From assembly GCA_020638995.1 (NCBI GenBank), contig JACKHM010000001.1, positions 1,364,001 to 1,428,000 on the forward strand: a stretch of DNA of 64,000 nucleotides, read 5' to 3'. The stretch is from Planctomycetaceae bacterium (GTDB taxonomy: Bacteria; Planctomycetota; Planctomycetia; Pirellulales; Pirellulaceae). Position numbers and translations under genes: made by a program. Positions 9,207-18,015 of this stretch are shown piece after piece. Numbering within the stretch: the stretch's first letter is position 1; the number at the start of each line of letters is the position of its first letter. The notes beneath the pieces were generated by a model. It worked only from the letters and a program-made list of their open reading frames with translations. It did no database searches and was not told the origin of the DNA.

Positions 9207-9545
9207 TCAGATTGCGTCCTCGTCGGCTTCGCCGGTGCGGACGCGGATAGCTTGCTCCAACTCGGTGACGAAAATCTTCCCATCACCAATCTCACCCGTC
9301 TTCGCAACTCGCAGAATCTCGTCCAAAACAGGTTGCAATTGATCGTCTGCAATCACAACTTCGATTTTGATTTTAGGAACAAAGTCGACCGCGTATTCCG
9401 TGCCGCGGTAAATCTCCGTATGCCCCTTTTGCCGACCAAAGCCTCGGACTTCGGTGATCGTCATCCCGGATACTCCGAGTTCCGTCAAAGCCGCTTTGAC
9501 ATCGTCGGTCTTGAAGTGCTTGATGATGGCCTCGATCTTCTTCAT
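9207..9545 (-). CDS. P-II family nitrogen regulatory protein
   Basis: Trimeric cytoplasmic signal protein that senses ATP/ADP and 2-oxoglutarate and binds transporters, enzymes or kinases. From the ATG at 9545 it is 112 residues, the canonical GlnB/GlnK length. GAGGAA lies 5 bases upstream of that ATG, so the longer open frame is rejected. The T-loop contains YRGTEY with Tyr51, the residue uridylylated in proteobacterial homologues, and the C-terminal signature KTGEIGDGKIFV is intact. Unlike glnK, there is no ammonium transporter gene nearby; the next gene on the strand is an RCK-type K+ channel. GlnB and GlnK cannot be told apart here. Confidence 0.95.
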   Translation of the reverse strand: MKKIEAIIKHFKTDDVKAALTELGVSGMTITEVRGFGRQKGHTEIYRGTEYAVDFVPKIKIEVVIADDQLQPVLDEILRVAKTGEIGDGKIFVTELEQAIRVRTGEADEDAI

Positions 9546-9923
9546 GACGATTCCTCTTCCGTTTATCGCTCCACTGCGCACGCTCTGACTAATACAGCAA
9601 ACAGCGGACCATAGATAGATTCCCAAGTTCTAACCCAACGGTGACCACTGGCTTGCCCGAAGTGTTGGCAGCAATCGCCTGATTACTTAGCAGCAAGCTA
9701 TTTGAAACAGCCGTCCTCAACTCTCTTTCTGGTCTTTGAAAGAAAAGTAAAAACGTCCTGACAAATGTGTTCGACATCGAACCGAGCGCATCCTAGGAAG
9801 GCTCATTCGAGGTCGGCACACAACTTGCGTCAGTCACGCCCACCTTGGTGTATGCGCAGCGGGTCGCCACGGTCGACTGCTGTCATGCTCCATCATGTTG
9901 CCTACCTATTCGAGGGTATTGAG
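9546..9923. other. Divergent intergenic region between P-II and CP-ATP-grasp genes
   Basis: About 380 bases that should hold the promoters of the minus-strand P-II gene and the plus-strand ATP-grasp/Alpha-E operon. The plus frame is open from 9765 but its translation is of low quality and lacks family similarity. I saw no clear -35/-10 pair, sigma-54 element or stable hairpin. Confidence 0.5.
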
Positions 9924-11408
9924 ATGCGGCTCAATCACTATCCATCGCTCGATGGATTCGACGAAATGTTTGCACCCGACGGGCGTCCTCGACATAGCGG
10001 TGCGAGATTCGTCGAGCGGTTAGAAAGTTTGTCGGAAGGCAATCTGCAACAGCGGCAGAAAGCAGCAGAACGCAGTCTCCAGGAGTTGGGGATAACCTTC
10101 AACGTCTACGGGCATAGCGCGGGCATGGAAAAGGTTTGGCCGTTCGATTTGTTGCCGCGAATCATCGACGCTGCGGAGTGGTCGGTCGTCGAAAATGGTC
10201 TGACCCAGCGAATTCGAGCGCTAAATATGTTTGTGGACGATGTCTATAACGACCAGAAGATTTTCGCCGATGGCGTCGTCCCCAAGTCGCTTGTCTTGTC
10301 CTCGAAGACATTTCGCAAACAATGCAGCGGATTCCGCCCTCCTAAAGGTGTTTGGTGCCATATCACTGGCGTCGATTTGATTCGTGACCGAGATGGTCAG
10401 ATTTATGTGCTTGAGGACAACCTGCGATGTCCTTCAGGAGTTTCCTACGTACTCGAAAACCGCGAATTGATGAAGCGCACCTTTGCGCACGTATTCCAAG
10501 GCATGTCGGTTGCTCCGATTGAGGACTACACAGAACAACTGCTGAAGATGTTGCACGACTGTGCGCCTCGCGGTGTTGTCGAGCCAACGGCGGTCGTGCT
10601 CACTCCCGGCATCTACAACTCGGCATACTTCGAGCATACATTTCTGGCTCAGCAGATGGGCGTCGAACTCGTGCAGGGTTCCGACCTGGTCGTCGAAGAC
10701 GGCTATGTGTACATGACCACAACTCAAGGTCTTCGCCGCGTCGACGTCATTTATCGTCGGCTGGATGATGACTTCCTCGACCCCAAGTGTTTCCGCGAGG
10801 ATTCGACCTTGGGAGTCGACCACTTGATGGATGCTTGGCGGGCGGGGCATGTAACTCTGGCAAACGCCGCGGGCACCGGCGTCGCAGATGACAAAGCGGT
10901 TTACGCATATGTACCAGCAATCATCAAATACTACTTGGGCGAAGATCCTATCCTGCCCAATGTGCCGACTTACTTGTGCTCCGAAGATATTCAGCGCAAC
11001 CATGTGCTCGCAAATCTGGACAAACTGGTGGTCAAGCCGACGAATGAATCGGGGGGCTATGGGATCCTGATGGGACCGCATGCTTCTGCGGAAGAGCGAG
11101 CTCGTTGTGCCGACTCGATCCGTGCAAACCCACGCGAATGGATCGCGCAGCCGATGCTTAGTCTATCGACGGTTCCCACTTTGGTCGGTAATGCTTTAAA
11201 ACCGCGGCATGTCGATTTGAGACCATTTGTACTCTACGGAGAAGACGTGTATGTGATGCCCGGCGGATTGACTCGCGTCGCACTCCGCGAAGGCTCGATG
11301 GTGGTGAACTCATCTCAGGGCGGCGGCAGCAAAGATACCTGGGTGTTGCGAAACGTCACCACGGCGTCCGAACCTCTCAATCCGCTTGCAGCGGAGGAGG
11401 TCGCCTGA
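9924..11408 (+). CDS. Circularly permuted ATP-grasp protein (CP_ATPgrasp)
   Basis: Predicted carboxylate-amine ligase of the circularly permuted ATP-grasp family (COG2308 type), 494 residues, cytoplasmic. It begins with the family's typical MRLNHYPSLDGFDEMFAPDG and carries the blocks FNVYGHSAGMEKVWPFDLLP, HITGVDLIRDRDG, VLEDNLRCPSGVSYVLENR, VVKPTNESGGYG (ATP-binding glycine-rich segment) and the C-terminal HVDLRPFVLYG with GGLTRVALREGS. The ATG at 9924 is chosen because the protein then starts exactly where the family starts, and GAGGG lies about 7 bases upstream. It overlaps the Alpha-E gene by one base (TGATG), a sign of translational coupling. The substrate is unknown for the family. Confidence 0.92.
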   Translation: MRLNHYPSLDGFDEMFAPDGRPRHSGARFVERLESLSEGNLQQRQKAAERSLQELGITFNVYGHSAGMEKVWPFDLLPRIIDAAEWSVVENGLTQRIRALNMFVDDVYNDQKIFADGVVPKSLVLSSKTFRKQCSGFRPPKGVWCHITGVDLIRDRDGQIYVLEDNLRCPSGVSYVLENRELMKRTFAHVFQGMSVAPIEDYTEQLLKMLHDCAPRGVVEPTAVVLTPGIYNSAYFEHTFLAQQMGVELVQGSDLVVEDGYVYMTTTQGLRRVDVIYRRLDDDFLDPKCFREDSTLGVDHLMDAWRAGHVTLANAAGTGVADDKAVYAYVPAIIKYYLGEDPILPNVPTYLCSEDIQRNHVLANLDKLVVKPTNESGGYGILMGPHASAEERARCADSIRANPREWIAQPMLSLSTVPTLVGNALKPRHVDLRPFVLYGEDVYVMPGGLTRVALREGSMVVNSSQGGGSKDTWVLRNVTTASEPLNPLAAEEVA

Positions 11409-12403
11409 TGCTCAGCCGCGTTGCAGATTCCGTTTACTGGCTGAGCCGATACATCGAACGTGCGGAGAATGTCGCTCGATTCATTGACGTCAACTACAAC
11501 CTCACACTCGGCGCCCCGGATGTTCTTGGCGACCAATGGGCGCCGCTAGTAAGCACAACTGGGGATCAGGCGGATTTCGAGAAGAAGTATGGCGAGCCCA
11601 CGCAAACAAACGTCTTGAAGTTCCTTTCATTCGACGCCGAGAATCCGAATTCGATTCTCTCGTGTGTTGCGGCAGCACGCGAGAACGCCCGAACAATCCG
11701 CGAGATCATTCCCTCGGTGGTTTGGGAACAGCTTAACAAGTTCTACTTCATGGTTCGCTCGGCAGCCCAATTTGCACATACGCTTGACCAACCTCAAGAG
11801 TTCTGCGACCGCGTTCGACTTGCAAGTCACCTGTTGGTCGGAGCAAGCGACGCTACGATGTCGCACGGCGAGGCTTGGCACTTTGCCCGCTTTGGCCGAT
11901 TGATCGAACGCGCAGATAAGACTTCCCGAATCGTGGACGTACAGTATTTTCTCTTGCTGCCCGACAAACTACACGGCGGTTCGGAACTCGATGTCGTGCG
12001 CTGGTCCGCGCTACTGAAATCTGCCAGCGCTCTGGAAATGTATCGACGACAGCACGGCAAAATCGTTCCGGAACGTGTCGCGGATTTCCTAATCCTCGAC
12101 CGTCAATTTCCCAGGTCCATGCATTTTTGCCTGATGAAGGCACAAGAGTCGTTGCAACAGATCTCAGGCAGCCCGGCCGGAACCTATCGATACCTGACGG
12201 AACAACGGATGGGAAGACTGTGCTCTCAACTCGACTACGCAAGTATCAAGGACATCATTCAACTAGGTCTTCACGAGTACATCGACAGCTTCCAAGTTCA
12301 ACTGAACGTCATGGGGGAAGCCGTTCGTGGTGACTTCTTTACTCCGCATAGGTATCGCCGGACCCAAACACGCGTCGAAGCGAGTCAAATGCAGTCGAGT
12401 TGA
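11408..12403 (+). CDS. Alpha-E domain protein
   Basis: All-helical protein of 331 residues of the Alpha-E family (COG2307), named for a conserved Glu-Arg motif. The start MLSRVADSVYWLSRYIERAENVAR and later HFARFGRLIERADKTSRIVDVQYF are the two characteristic ER-containing helices. Members are nearly always encoded with CP-ATP-grasp genes and often with transglutaminase-like peptidases, and are proposed to assist the ligase. Here the ATG overlaps the ligase stop by one base. No enzyme activity is known. The operon ends here, followed by a convergent minus-strand gene 90 bp away. Confidence 0.92.
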   Translation: MLSRVADSVYWLSRYIERAENVARFIDVNYNLTLGAPDVLGDQWAPLVSTTGDQADFEKKYGEPTQTNVLKFLSFDAENPNSILSCVAAARENARTIREIIPSVVWEQLNKFYFMVRSAAQFAHTLDQPQEFCDRVRLASHLLVGASDATMSHGEAWHFARFGRLIERADKTSRIVDVQYFLLLPDKLHGGSELDVVRWSALLKSASALEMYRRQHGKIVPERVADFLILDRQFPRSMHFCLMKAQESLQQISGSPAGTYRYLTEQRMGRLCSQLDYASIKDIIQLGLHEYIDSFQVQLNVMGEAVRGDFFTPHRYRRTQTRVEASQMQSS

Positions 12404-12493
12404 TTCCCGGTGCCTGAATTCACCGGCGAACCAGAGCGAGTTCGAAAGAGCCTTCGTTGCATTTCGAGCGTTCTCATTATCCGCGACCATTTG

Positions 12494-12820
12494 TTAGCCG
12501 GGATCTTTCGGAGTGCCTGAGACATCCGCGTCGTGTTGACGAGAATCGAGTACCGCACGGCGGGTCCAATACTCGTCGGTGGCGATCGCAGCGAACGTCG
12601 CAACCGCCAACACTCCGAGTTCGATCATCATGGCCGCAAAGCCGTATTGATCGACAACCTCAACAAAATGCCTGCTGGACGGATCATCATGCGGACCGAC
12701 GCCCCCATCGCGTCCTTTGAGCGTCATCACGAAATAGGAACACGCCGTTACAACGAACAAGACTCCCGCAATCAACAGCACGATGTAGAAAGGATTCGTT
12801 GGTTTGGATTGCGATGCCAC
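12494..12820 (-). CDS. Small two-helix membrane protein, function unknown
   Basis: A 108-residue protein with two predicted membrane helices, about 11-33 (FYIVLLIAGVLFVVTACSYF) and 59-80 (FAAMMIELGVLAVATFAAIA), joined by a hydrophilic loop containing GRDGGVGPHDD, and a polar C-terminus. I do not recognise a family. The start is a GTG at 12820 with no strong ribosome-binding site, so the exact N-terminus is uncertain. It lies 45 bp downstream of nothing on its own strand except the CoA-transferase gene's 3' side, so it may be separately transcribed. Confidence 0.6.
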   Translation of the reverse strand: MASQSKPTNPFYIVLLIAGVLFVVTACSYFVMTLKGRDGGVGPHDDPSSRHFVEVVDQYGFAAMMIELGVLAVATFAAIATDEYWTRRAVLDSRQHDADVSGTPKDPG

Positions 12821-12865
12821 AGTGAGATTGCCGCTCAGAATATTTGATGAAAAGCGAGCTTGCCT

Positions 12866-13618
12866 TTAGCGCCCGATAATGTACCGATGCGGATCGACCT
12901 CGTCCCGCAAAATGTGCAGCTGTTCCGAAGTCGGTTCTGTAGTTGTTTCCAACGGCAATCGGCAGCCAAGCTGAAAACCTGTTTCTGCCTGGACTTGATC
13001 GACCGTCACGCCAGGATGAAGCGATTCAATCTGCATTCGCTTCGTCTCATGATGAAACCCCAGCACGGCCAAGCTCGTGATGACTTTGTACGGCCCCGAT
13101 CCTGGCGGAAGCCCTGCGGCTTCTCGTGCACCGGGGCCATCGAGATACCCCGGTGTTGTCACGAAGTCGAGTTTCTCGACAAACCGTCGGCGATCATGGG
13201 GCGTAATGACAAGCACTCGCCAGCACAGTGAACCCAAGTCGCTGGCCCCGCCGCTGCCAGGCAAGCGTACTTTCGGTCGCTGGTAGTCGTCTCCAATCAT
13301 CGTTGAATTTAGATTTCCGTAGGCGTCAATTTGAGCTCCACCAAGGAATGTATAGTCCACCATTCCGCGTTGGCAGGTTTCCATGATGTCGCTCATGCTC
13401 GTTGCCATCAGGCCTTCGTAGAATGTACGAGAATCCCCAACGCTGATCGGCATCTGAGGAAGCCGCGGCCCAACTCCGCCGGCCTCGAACATCAACGTCA
13501 AATTCGGGGCGGTCGTTTTCTGTGCTAACATCGCCGCCGCGCAAGGCGCGCCGGTACCAACCACCACCATCGCTCCGTCTTCCAACGTGCTGGCCGCTGC
13601 ACAGATCATCAACTCCAT
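12866..13618 (-). CDS. CoA-transferase beta subunit (glutaconate CoA-transferase B-like)
   Basis: Family I CoA-transferase subunit of 250 residues that should pair with the subunit encoded immediately upstream. Seen: a GTGAPCAAAMLAQ loop, LMFEAGGVGPRLP with Glu45 where the family's catalytic glutamate sits (Glu54 in the Acidaminococcus enzyme), FLGGAQIDAYGNLN, LPGSGGASDL and the late ITSLAVLGF. The first ATG, 13618, is used; it makes the N-terminus about nine residues shorter than the reference enzyme, so a non-ATG start slightly upstream is possible. The preceding 100 bases are a degenerate repeat tract. The acyl-CoA substrate cannot be read from the sequence. Confidence 0.87.
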   Translation of the reverse strand: MELMICAAASTLEDGAMVVVGTGAPCAAAMLAQKTTAPNLTLMFEAGGVGPRLPQMPISVGDSRTFYEGLMATSMSDIMETCQRGMVDYTFLGGAQIDAYGNLNSTMIGDDYQRPKVRLPGSGGASDLGSLCWRVLVITPHDRRRFVEKLDFVTTPGYLDGPGAREAAGLPPGSGPYKVITSLAVLGFHHETKRMQIESLHPGVTVDQVQAETGFQLGCRLPLETTTEPTSEQLHILRDEVDPHRYIIGR

Positions 13619-13622
13619 CGGT

Positions 13623-13719
13623 TTGTAGTCAAAAGTGTTCAGTTTCAGGTTCTCAGTGTTCAGTGTCAGAAAGTACTTCGGCGTTCGATGTTGAAAGTTC
13701 AATGTTCAATGTTTGACTT
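13623..13719. repeat. Degenerate TTCAG/TTCAATG tandem tract
   Basis: The gap between the two CoA-transferase genes is built of short related units: GTGTTCAG, TTTCAGG, GTGTTCAGTGTCAG, then GTTCAATGTTCAATG. Low-complexity TTCAG-type tracts of this kind contain no recognisable gene. They may have arisen by slippage and could influence the spacing and coupling of the two subunits. Confidence 0.6.
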
Positions 13720-14712
13720 TCATCGCGGCTCAAGTTCCTGCTTTCGCAAATCGTCCATTCTCGCTACGGCCCCGCTTCGGTCTAAGTAATCTTCAAAATT
13801 CGTCGTGTCAAAGATTAGTCGCTCGACGAACGCTTGATATGCCTCGACATCGCGTTCAATCGTCAACCACTCTCGCAAGTGTTCCTCGTCCGAATAGTAT
13901 TCGTACGGCATGTTCCCAGGGTAACTACCGAAGGGGACGTGGCAAACCGCATCTACGCAATAGAACGGAATTGCTGTCGCCGATGGATCGCGGCGTATTT
14001 CATCGTTCGATATCAGTCGCTCGCAGCTAATGATCAGCTTCTTCGCCGCGCGAGCCACATGCCAGTCCGAGACGGATGTTCCCCGCACACGACAATTCCC
14101 AAAGCAGTCCGCTTCGTGAACGTGAATCACGGCGACGTCGGGCCACAGGGCGGGCACTACGGACAATTCCTGCTGGGTGTACGGACAAGTAATTCGTGCC
14201 GCGGCACTACGGTCAAAGGTATCCGTTCCAGCGAATCCACGAACAGGCAGGAACGGCACGCCCATCGACGCGGCTTGAAAACGGAGGGCCAGCGTATAGT
14301 TTGTCCACTCTGACAATTCGATCTGGCCGCTTTCGACAATCCGGCGCGCATGAGGAGACAGGCCGCGCGCCTCCAAGCCAACGATATAGGCAATGTCGAC
14401 ACGTGCCAGCAACTGGCCACGCCCTGTGCCATTCCCAGTGCACAGCAGCTGGAAATCGTGCGTTGCCGTGTGGCCGGCAAAACTTAACCCCTGTCGCTGT
14501 TGACGGACAATTTCGTGCAACAGCGCCGTAGCGATACGATCCCCGCCAAAACCGCCCGACGCGAGGTAATCTCCATCGGCTACAAAGCGACGAACCGCTT
14601 CTTCCACCGACATCACTTTGTTGCCCATGTGCTTCGGTTTCTCGCGAAACCATTGCCGCGCCGCGTCACAATCCGGCGTGGTAAACAACGGACCTTTTCC
14701 AACAGTCGACAT
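13720..14712 (-). CDS. CoA-transferase alpha subunit (glutaconate CoA-transferase A-like)
   Basis: Alpha subunit of a family I CoA-transferase, 330 residues, cytoplasmic. Family blocks are MSVEEAVRRFVADGDYLASGG near residue 34, GLEARGLSPHARR, FQAASMGVPFLPVRG, WPDVAVIHVHEADCFGN and the late CHVPFGSYPGNMPYEYYSDE, which is very typical of GctA-like proteins. An N-terminal extension of about 30 residues before the usual start means that an internal ATG (KHMGNKVMSVEE region) is an alternative start. The gene precedes its beta partner by about 100 bp. Related pairs act in glutamate fermentation, aromatic or steroid degradation; which applies here is not visible. Confidence 0.87.
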   Translation of the reverse strand: MSTVGKGPLFTTPDCDAARQWFREKPKHMGNKVMSVEEAVRRFVADGDYLASGGFGGDRIATALLHEIVRQQRQGLSFAGHTATHDFQLLCTGNGTGRGQLLARVDIAYIVGLEARGLSPHARRIVESGQIELSEWTNYTLALRFQAASMGVPFLPVRGFAGTDTFDRSAAARITCPYTQQELSVVPALWPDVAVIHVHEADCFGNCRVRGTSVSDWHVARAAKKLIISCERLISNDEIRRDPSATAIPFYCVDAVCHVPFGSYPGNMPYEYYSDEEHLREWLTIERDVEAYQAFVERLIFDTTNFEDYLDRSGAVARMDDLRKQELEPR

Positions 14713-14805
14713 CGGGCAGCACTCTAAATTCGGGGCAAACTAGATCGTCATGCACGACTTAGTTTAGTAGCTCGGCGCGGTCGCTGGGAGTGCGGTGCGA
14801 AGAAC

Positions 14806-16056
14806 TTAGTTGCTGGCGTACGACCCTCGGGCAAAAGACGGCAGCCATCGTTGCCACCGTTGTTCCAGTTGGTCCGACGAGAGGCGCAACTCGGCCTGTA
14901 AAGCCTCGTCCATCGAAGCTCCTTGCCCGAGCTTGTCCAGAATCTTACGTATGCGGAAGAAGCGGTATTTCTGGTCGAGATACGTAACCAGACTGTAGGA
15001 CTGCTGGTAAGCCAGCGCGGCGACGTTTGCGTCGCGACTCTTAAATGCGACGTCAAGGCTCGCGATCGGGATCAGCCGGTTGTTGCTAACGGCGAGTTGC
15101 AAGTGCTGCAGGTCTGGCTTGCGCGTTCGTGCCTCTTGATACTCGGCTAGTCCCTCGTTAAGCCATACCGGACATTGGTTGTGAGTGATGTCGTGAATGA
15201 TTGCGTGTGTGTACTCGTGGACGAGGGTCGAATTCAGAGATGCTTGGGCTTGAGGACTTCGCGGATACGGGATGCGAATTTTTCCATCGTAGAGACCAGC
15301 GATCCAATCGGGCCCTTGCCGCACCTGCTTGAAGGCTTCTTCTGAGTAAACCAACACGACGATCTGATGTCGTGGCCAGTAGCCGAAGTCACGTCCAACA
15401 TCACGTCGCGCTTGATCGAGCACGTTCCGTAAATCGTACGCGGCCGAGTAACCCACGTTGTCTTGATACCTCAGGTCGAAATGAACATTGGCCGCGCGAT
15501 CAAACTGCTTTTCGACCGCCTGCTCAGCGTTGAGCTTGTTGAGCCGATCGTCAATCGCGGCCATCGAAGGGTTGAGCTGTTTCGCGCGGTCCCAAGCCGT
15601 CTTGGCATGATTGAGTTCCTGGCTGTCATACGCGATGTCACCGAGGATGGCATACGCGTCTGCGGATCGCGGGTTGAAGCGAAGCGCTTGCTGAACAAGC
15701 GTTTTCGATCTGACATCGGTCCCGCGATCGCTGGACCTCCGATCCTGACGCAGTGACGCTGCATGGTTCAGAAAAATAACCGACAGATTCTGCCTGAATT
15801 GCTGATTGTTGGTGTCGAGCGACAGCGCGCGTTGCAATTCGGTCTCCGCCTGCTCCCAGTGTCCCTGATTCGACAACTCGATGGCGTAGTTGTTGTAGGC
15901 GATTGCCAGTTGTTGTCGCTGTTGCTGCGAGGAACTGCCACGTTTTAGATTCTCAATAATTTGTGGCCAATCTTGGGCCAATGACGGCTGTGCAAAGGAG
16001 CACAGCAAGACACCGGTCACAATCTGAGCGAACAAAGCTCTTGGCGTACGGAACAC
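14806..16056 (-). CDS. Secreted TPR protein with peptidase-MA-like domain
   Basis: Exported protein of 416 residues. The GTG at 16056 is preferred because GGAG precedes it and it opens directly with a signal peptide (VFRTPRALF, hydrophobic core, SLAQ near residue 28); the open frame extends 74 codons further. Residues about 45-190 form helical tetratricopeptide-like repeats (EQAETELQRALSLDTNN; ALRFNPRSADAYAILGDIAY; AKTAWDRAKQLNP). The C-terminal half resembles the peptidase MA family: HEYTH at 280-284 and WLNEGLAEY with Glu301 give a zinc-metallopeptidase (gluzincin) pattern, in which Tyr replaces the usual second variable residue. Substrate unknown. It is divergent from the porin gene. Confidence 0.82.
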   Translation of the reverse strand: MFRTPRALFAQIVTGVLLCSFAQPSLAQDWPQIIENLKRGSSSQQQRQQLAIAYNNYAIELSNQGHWEQAETELQRALSLDTNNQQFRQNLSVIFLNHAASLRQDRRSSDRGTDVRSKTLVQQALRFNPRSADAYAILGDIAYDSQELNHAKTAWDRAKQLNPSMAAIDDRLNKLNAEQAVEKQFDRAANVHFDLRYQDNVGYSAAYDLRNVLDQARRDVGRDFGYWPRHQIVVLVYSEEAFKQVRQGPDWIAGLYDGKIRIPYPRSPQAQASLNSTLVHEYTHAIIHDITHNQCPVWLNEGLAEYQEARTRKPDLQHLQLAVSNNRLIPIASLDVAFKSRDANVAALAYQQSYSLVTYLDQKYRFFRIRKILDKLGQGASMDEALQAELRLSSDQLEQRWQRWLPSFARGSYASN

Positions 16057-16781
16057 GATAGATTTACTCCAATTGCCCGGTTGGCAATGTGAACTGGCGG
16101 ACACCGAAATCTCGATGGAGAATGGAATCGAGAAGAAAGGACAAACTACCGGTACCACTTCAGGAACAGGCCGTTCTCTGAAGCCTAGTGCGCAATCGAA
16201 GCACAAGCCAAGCGAACGGTCAGTCACGAACAACGATGGCCGGAATGACACCTCGATTCGCCGATGATTGCCGCACAATTGGAATAGACGTTAAAGTTGA
16301 CCGCTGTGATCGCACGTTTCAGATGCGGCCTTGTCGCAACCCAACGTGAATGCGATATGACCATAGCGAAGCGCGGGGGTGTCAAAGAACATCGCTCCAC
16401 AGCGCCCAGCGCCGGAGCCTAACTGGCTTGACTCGTTGCATCTCCAAAGGCAAGAAATCCTGGGAGCAGAAGATTTGTGCCGACTTTCTATGCAATGGTT
16501 GCTCACTTCAGGAGCAGACGGCAGTCAAGTTCTAACGCCTGAGTAAGTAGTACAGGCGGCACATTGTACCCTCACGACAATCTGTGCATCGACCGAAGAA
16601 TCCTTTGAACCAAGTTCGTGATTCCCGCTCTAACCGCTAGCATCCTTTTGTTCCGGAGAGTCTGAATCACGGTTCTTCTGAGGCCTTGCATAGGCGGGTT
16701 AGGCCAAAACCCTGCGAGTCACCGACGCGCTCGCTAAGCACCGTTACATACCTGCGTCTAACCACCCAAGGAGGTCGTACG
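16057..16781. other. Long divergent intergenic region upstream of the porin
   Basis: About 725 bases between the minus-strand TPR/peptidase gene and the porin. No open frame with family similarity, no tRNA and no perfect long hairpin was seen. A TTGACT hexamer near 16429 has no matching -10 box. The length suggests regulatory sequence or a long porin leader, but nothing specific can be supported. Confidence 0.4.
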
Positions 16782-17999
16782 ATGAAACGACTTTTCGCAT
16801 TCGCGCCGGGACTATTTCTCGCCGCCATGACCGCTGTACCGGCGACTGCTGACGAGTCGCTGAGTTATAGCATCTCAGACAATGTTTACATCGAACCCGT
16901 CAGCATGTTGGGTGATGCACCCACACCCGGTCAAAAAGACGATTCCTGCGATTGCGGTGGCAAGGGCGGCAAAGGCGGGAAGGGTGGTTGCAGCTGCTAT
17001 CTCTTTGGTCCCGATGAACCATTCGCCGCGTACTCCGGCGATAACGCGTTAGGGATCTCTGTCGGTGGTTGGACACAATTCGGATACCACAGCGCAAATA
17101 GTTATGCTGACCTGTTCAACCAAAACGCCGGTGCGCTTCATCTCCATCAACAATGGTTTTATGCCGAGCGAGTTGCCGATGGCAGCTGCGGTTGGGACTG
17201 GGGCTTCCGTGCAGATTTGATGTACGGCATCGATGCCAACAATACTCAGGCATTCGGCAACAACCCCGGACGATGGGACTACTTGAACGGTTTTGACTAC
17301 GGTTCCTATGGGTGGGCAATTCCCCAGTTGTATGCCGAGGTCGCAAACGGCGATCTGTCCGTCAAACTCGGACACTTCTATACACTGATTGGTTATGAAG
17401 TCGTTACGGCTCCCGACAACTTCTTCTACAGCCACGCCTTTACGATGAACAATAGCGAGCCGTTTACTCACACCGGTGCGATCGCGACCTACAACTACTC
17501 CGACAACCTGACGCTTTACGGCGGATGGACGCTTGGGTGGGATACTGGATTCGATCAATTCGGTGGTGGCAGCAGCTGGTTGGGCGGCTTCGGATATTCC
17601 GTGACCGACGACATTTCGCTGACCTACATGAGCACCTATGGTGATTTCGGTTGGCTTGGAAACGGGCGAAATGATTCCTACTCGCACAGCGTTGTGGTGG
17701 ACTTCACGCTCACCGACAACCTGAACTACGTGTTCCAGTCCGACATGATAGATGCAGATATCTATGATACCGTTGGTATCAACCAGTATCTGTTCTACAC
17801 ATTGACCGACTGCACCGCGTTGGGAGCACGAGTCGAGTGGTGGCATAACGATGGCGTTTCGACGAACGCAGCGACCTTCGGTGTCAACTATCGGCCTCAC
17901 GCCAACTTCATCGTCCGCCCGGAGGTGAAGCACGAGTGGATTCCAGGTGCAAATCTTGCCCAAACCATTTTTGGTGCGGACATGATCTTGACGTACTAG
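16782..17999 (+). CDS. Outer-membrane beta-barrel porin (BBP2/OmpL-like)
   Basis: A 405-residue exported protein. AAGGAGG 7 bases before the ATG at 16782 is one of the strongest ribosome-binding sites in the window. Signal peptide MKRLFAFAPGLFLAAMTAVPATA precedes a linker holding CDCGGKGGKGGKGGCSC (residues about 49-67). The rest is alternating hydrophobic/polar strands rich in Tyr, Trp, Gly and Asn (GGWTQFGYHS, QQWFYAERV, LSVKLGHFYTLIGYEVV, LTLYGGWTLGWDTGF, ARVEWWHNDG) with a terminal aromatic (LTY), as in outer-membrane barrels of the putative beta-barrel porin-2 type. It would form a diffusion pore. A perfect intrinsic terminator follows. The Cys/Lys/Gly linker is unusual for a porin. Confidence 0.85.
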   Translation: MKRLFAFAPGLFLAAMTAVPATADESLSYSISDNVYIEPVSMLGDAPTPGQKDDSCDCGGKGGKGGKGGCSCYLFGPDEPFAAYSGDNALGISVGGWTQFGYHSANSYADLFNQNAGALHLHQQWFYAERVADGSCGWDWGFRADLMYGIDANNTQAFGNNPGRWDYLNGFDYGSYGWAIPQLYAEVANGDLSVKLGHFYTLIGYEVVTAPDNFFYSHAFTMNNSEPFTHTGAIATYNYSDNLTLYGGWTLGWDTGFDQFGGGSSWLGGFGYSVTDDISLTYMSTYGDFGWLGNGRNDSYSHSVVVDFTLTDNLNYVFQSDMIDADIYDTVGINQYLFYTLTDCTALGARVEWWHNDGVSTNAATFGVNYRPHANFIVRPEVKHEWIPGANLAQTIFGADMILTY

Positions 18000-18015
18000 A
18001 ACCTTGTTAACATCC

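Noticed and set aside
9546..9923. Sigma-54 promoter for the P-II gene
   Set aside because: A TGGCAG occurs near 9666 but no TTGC element at the required spacing on either strand.
10434..11081. 215-codon minus-strand frame antisense to the CP-ATP-grasp gene
   Set aside because: Shadow frame; the plus strand shows full family motifs across the same bases.
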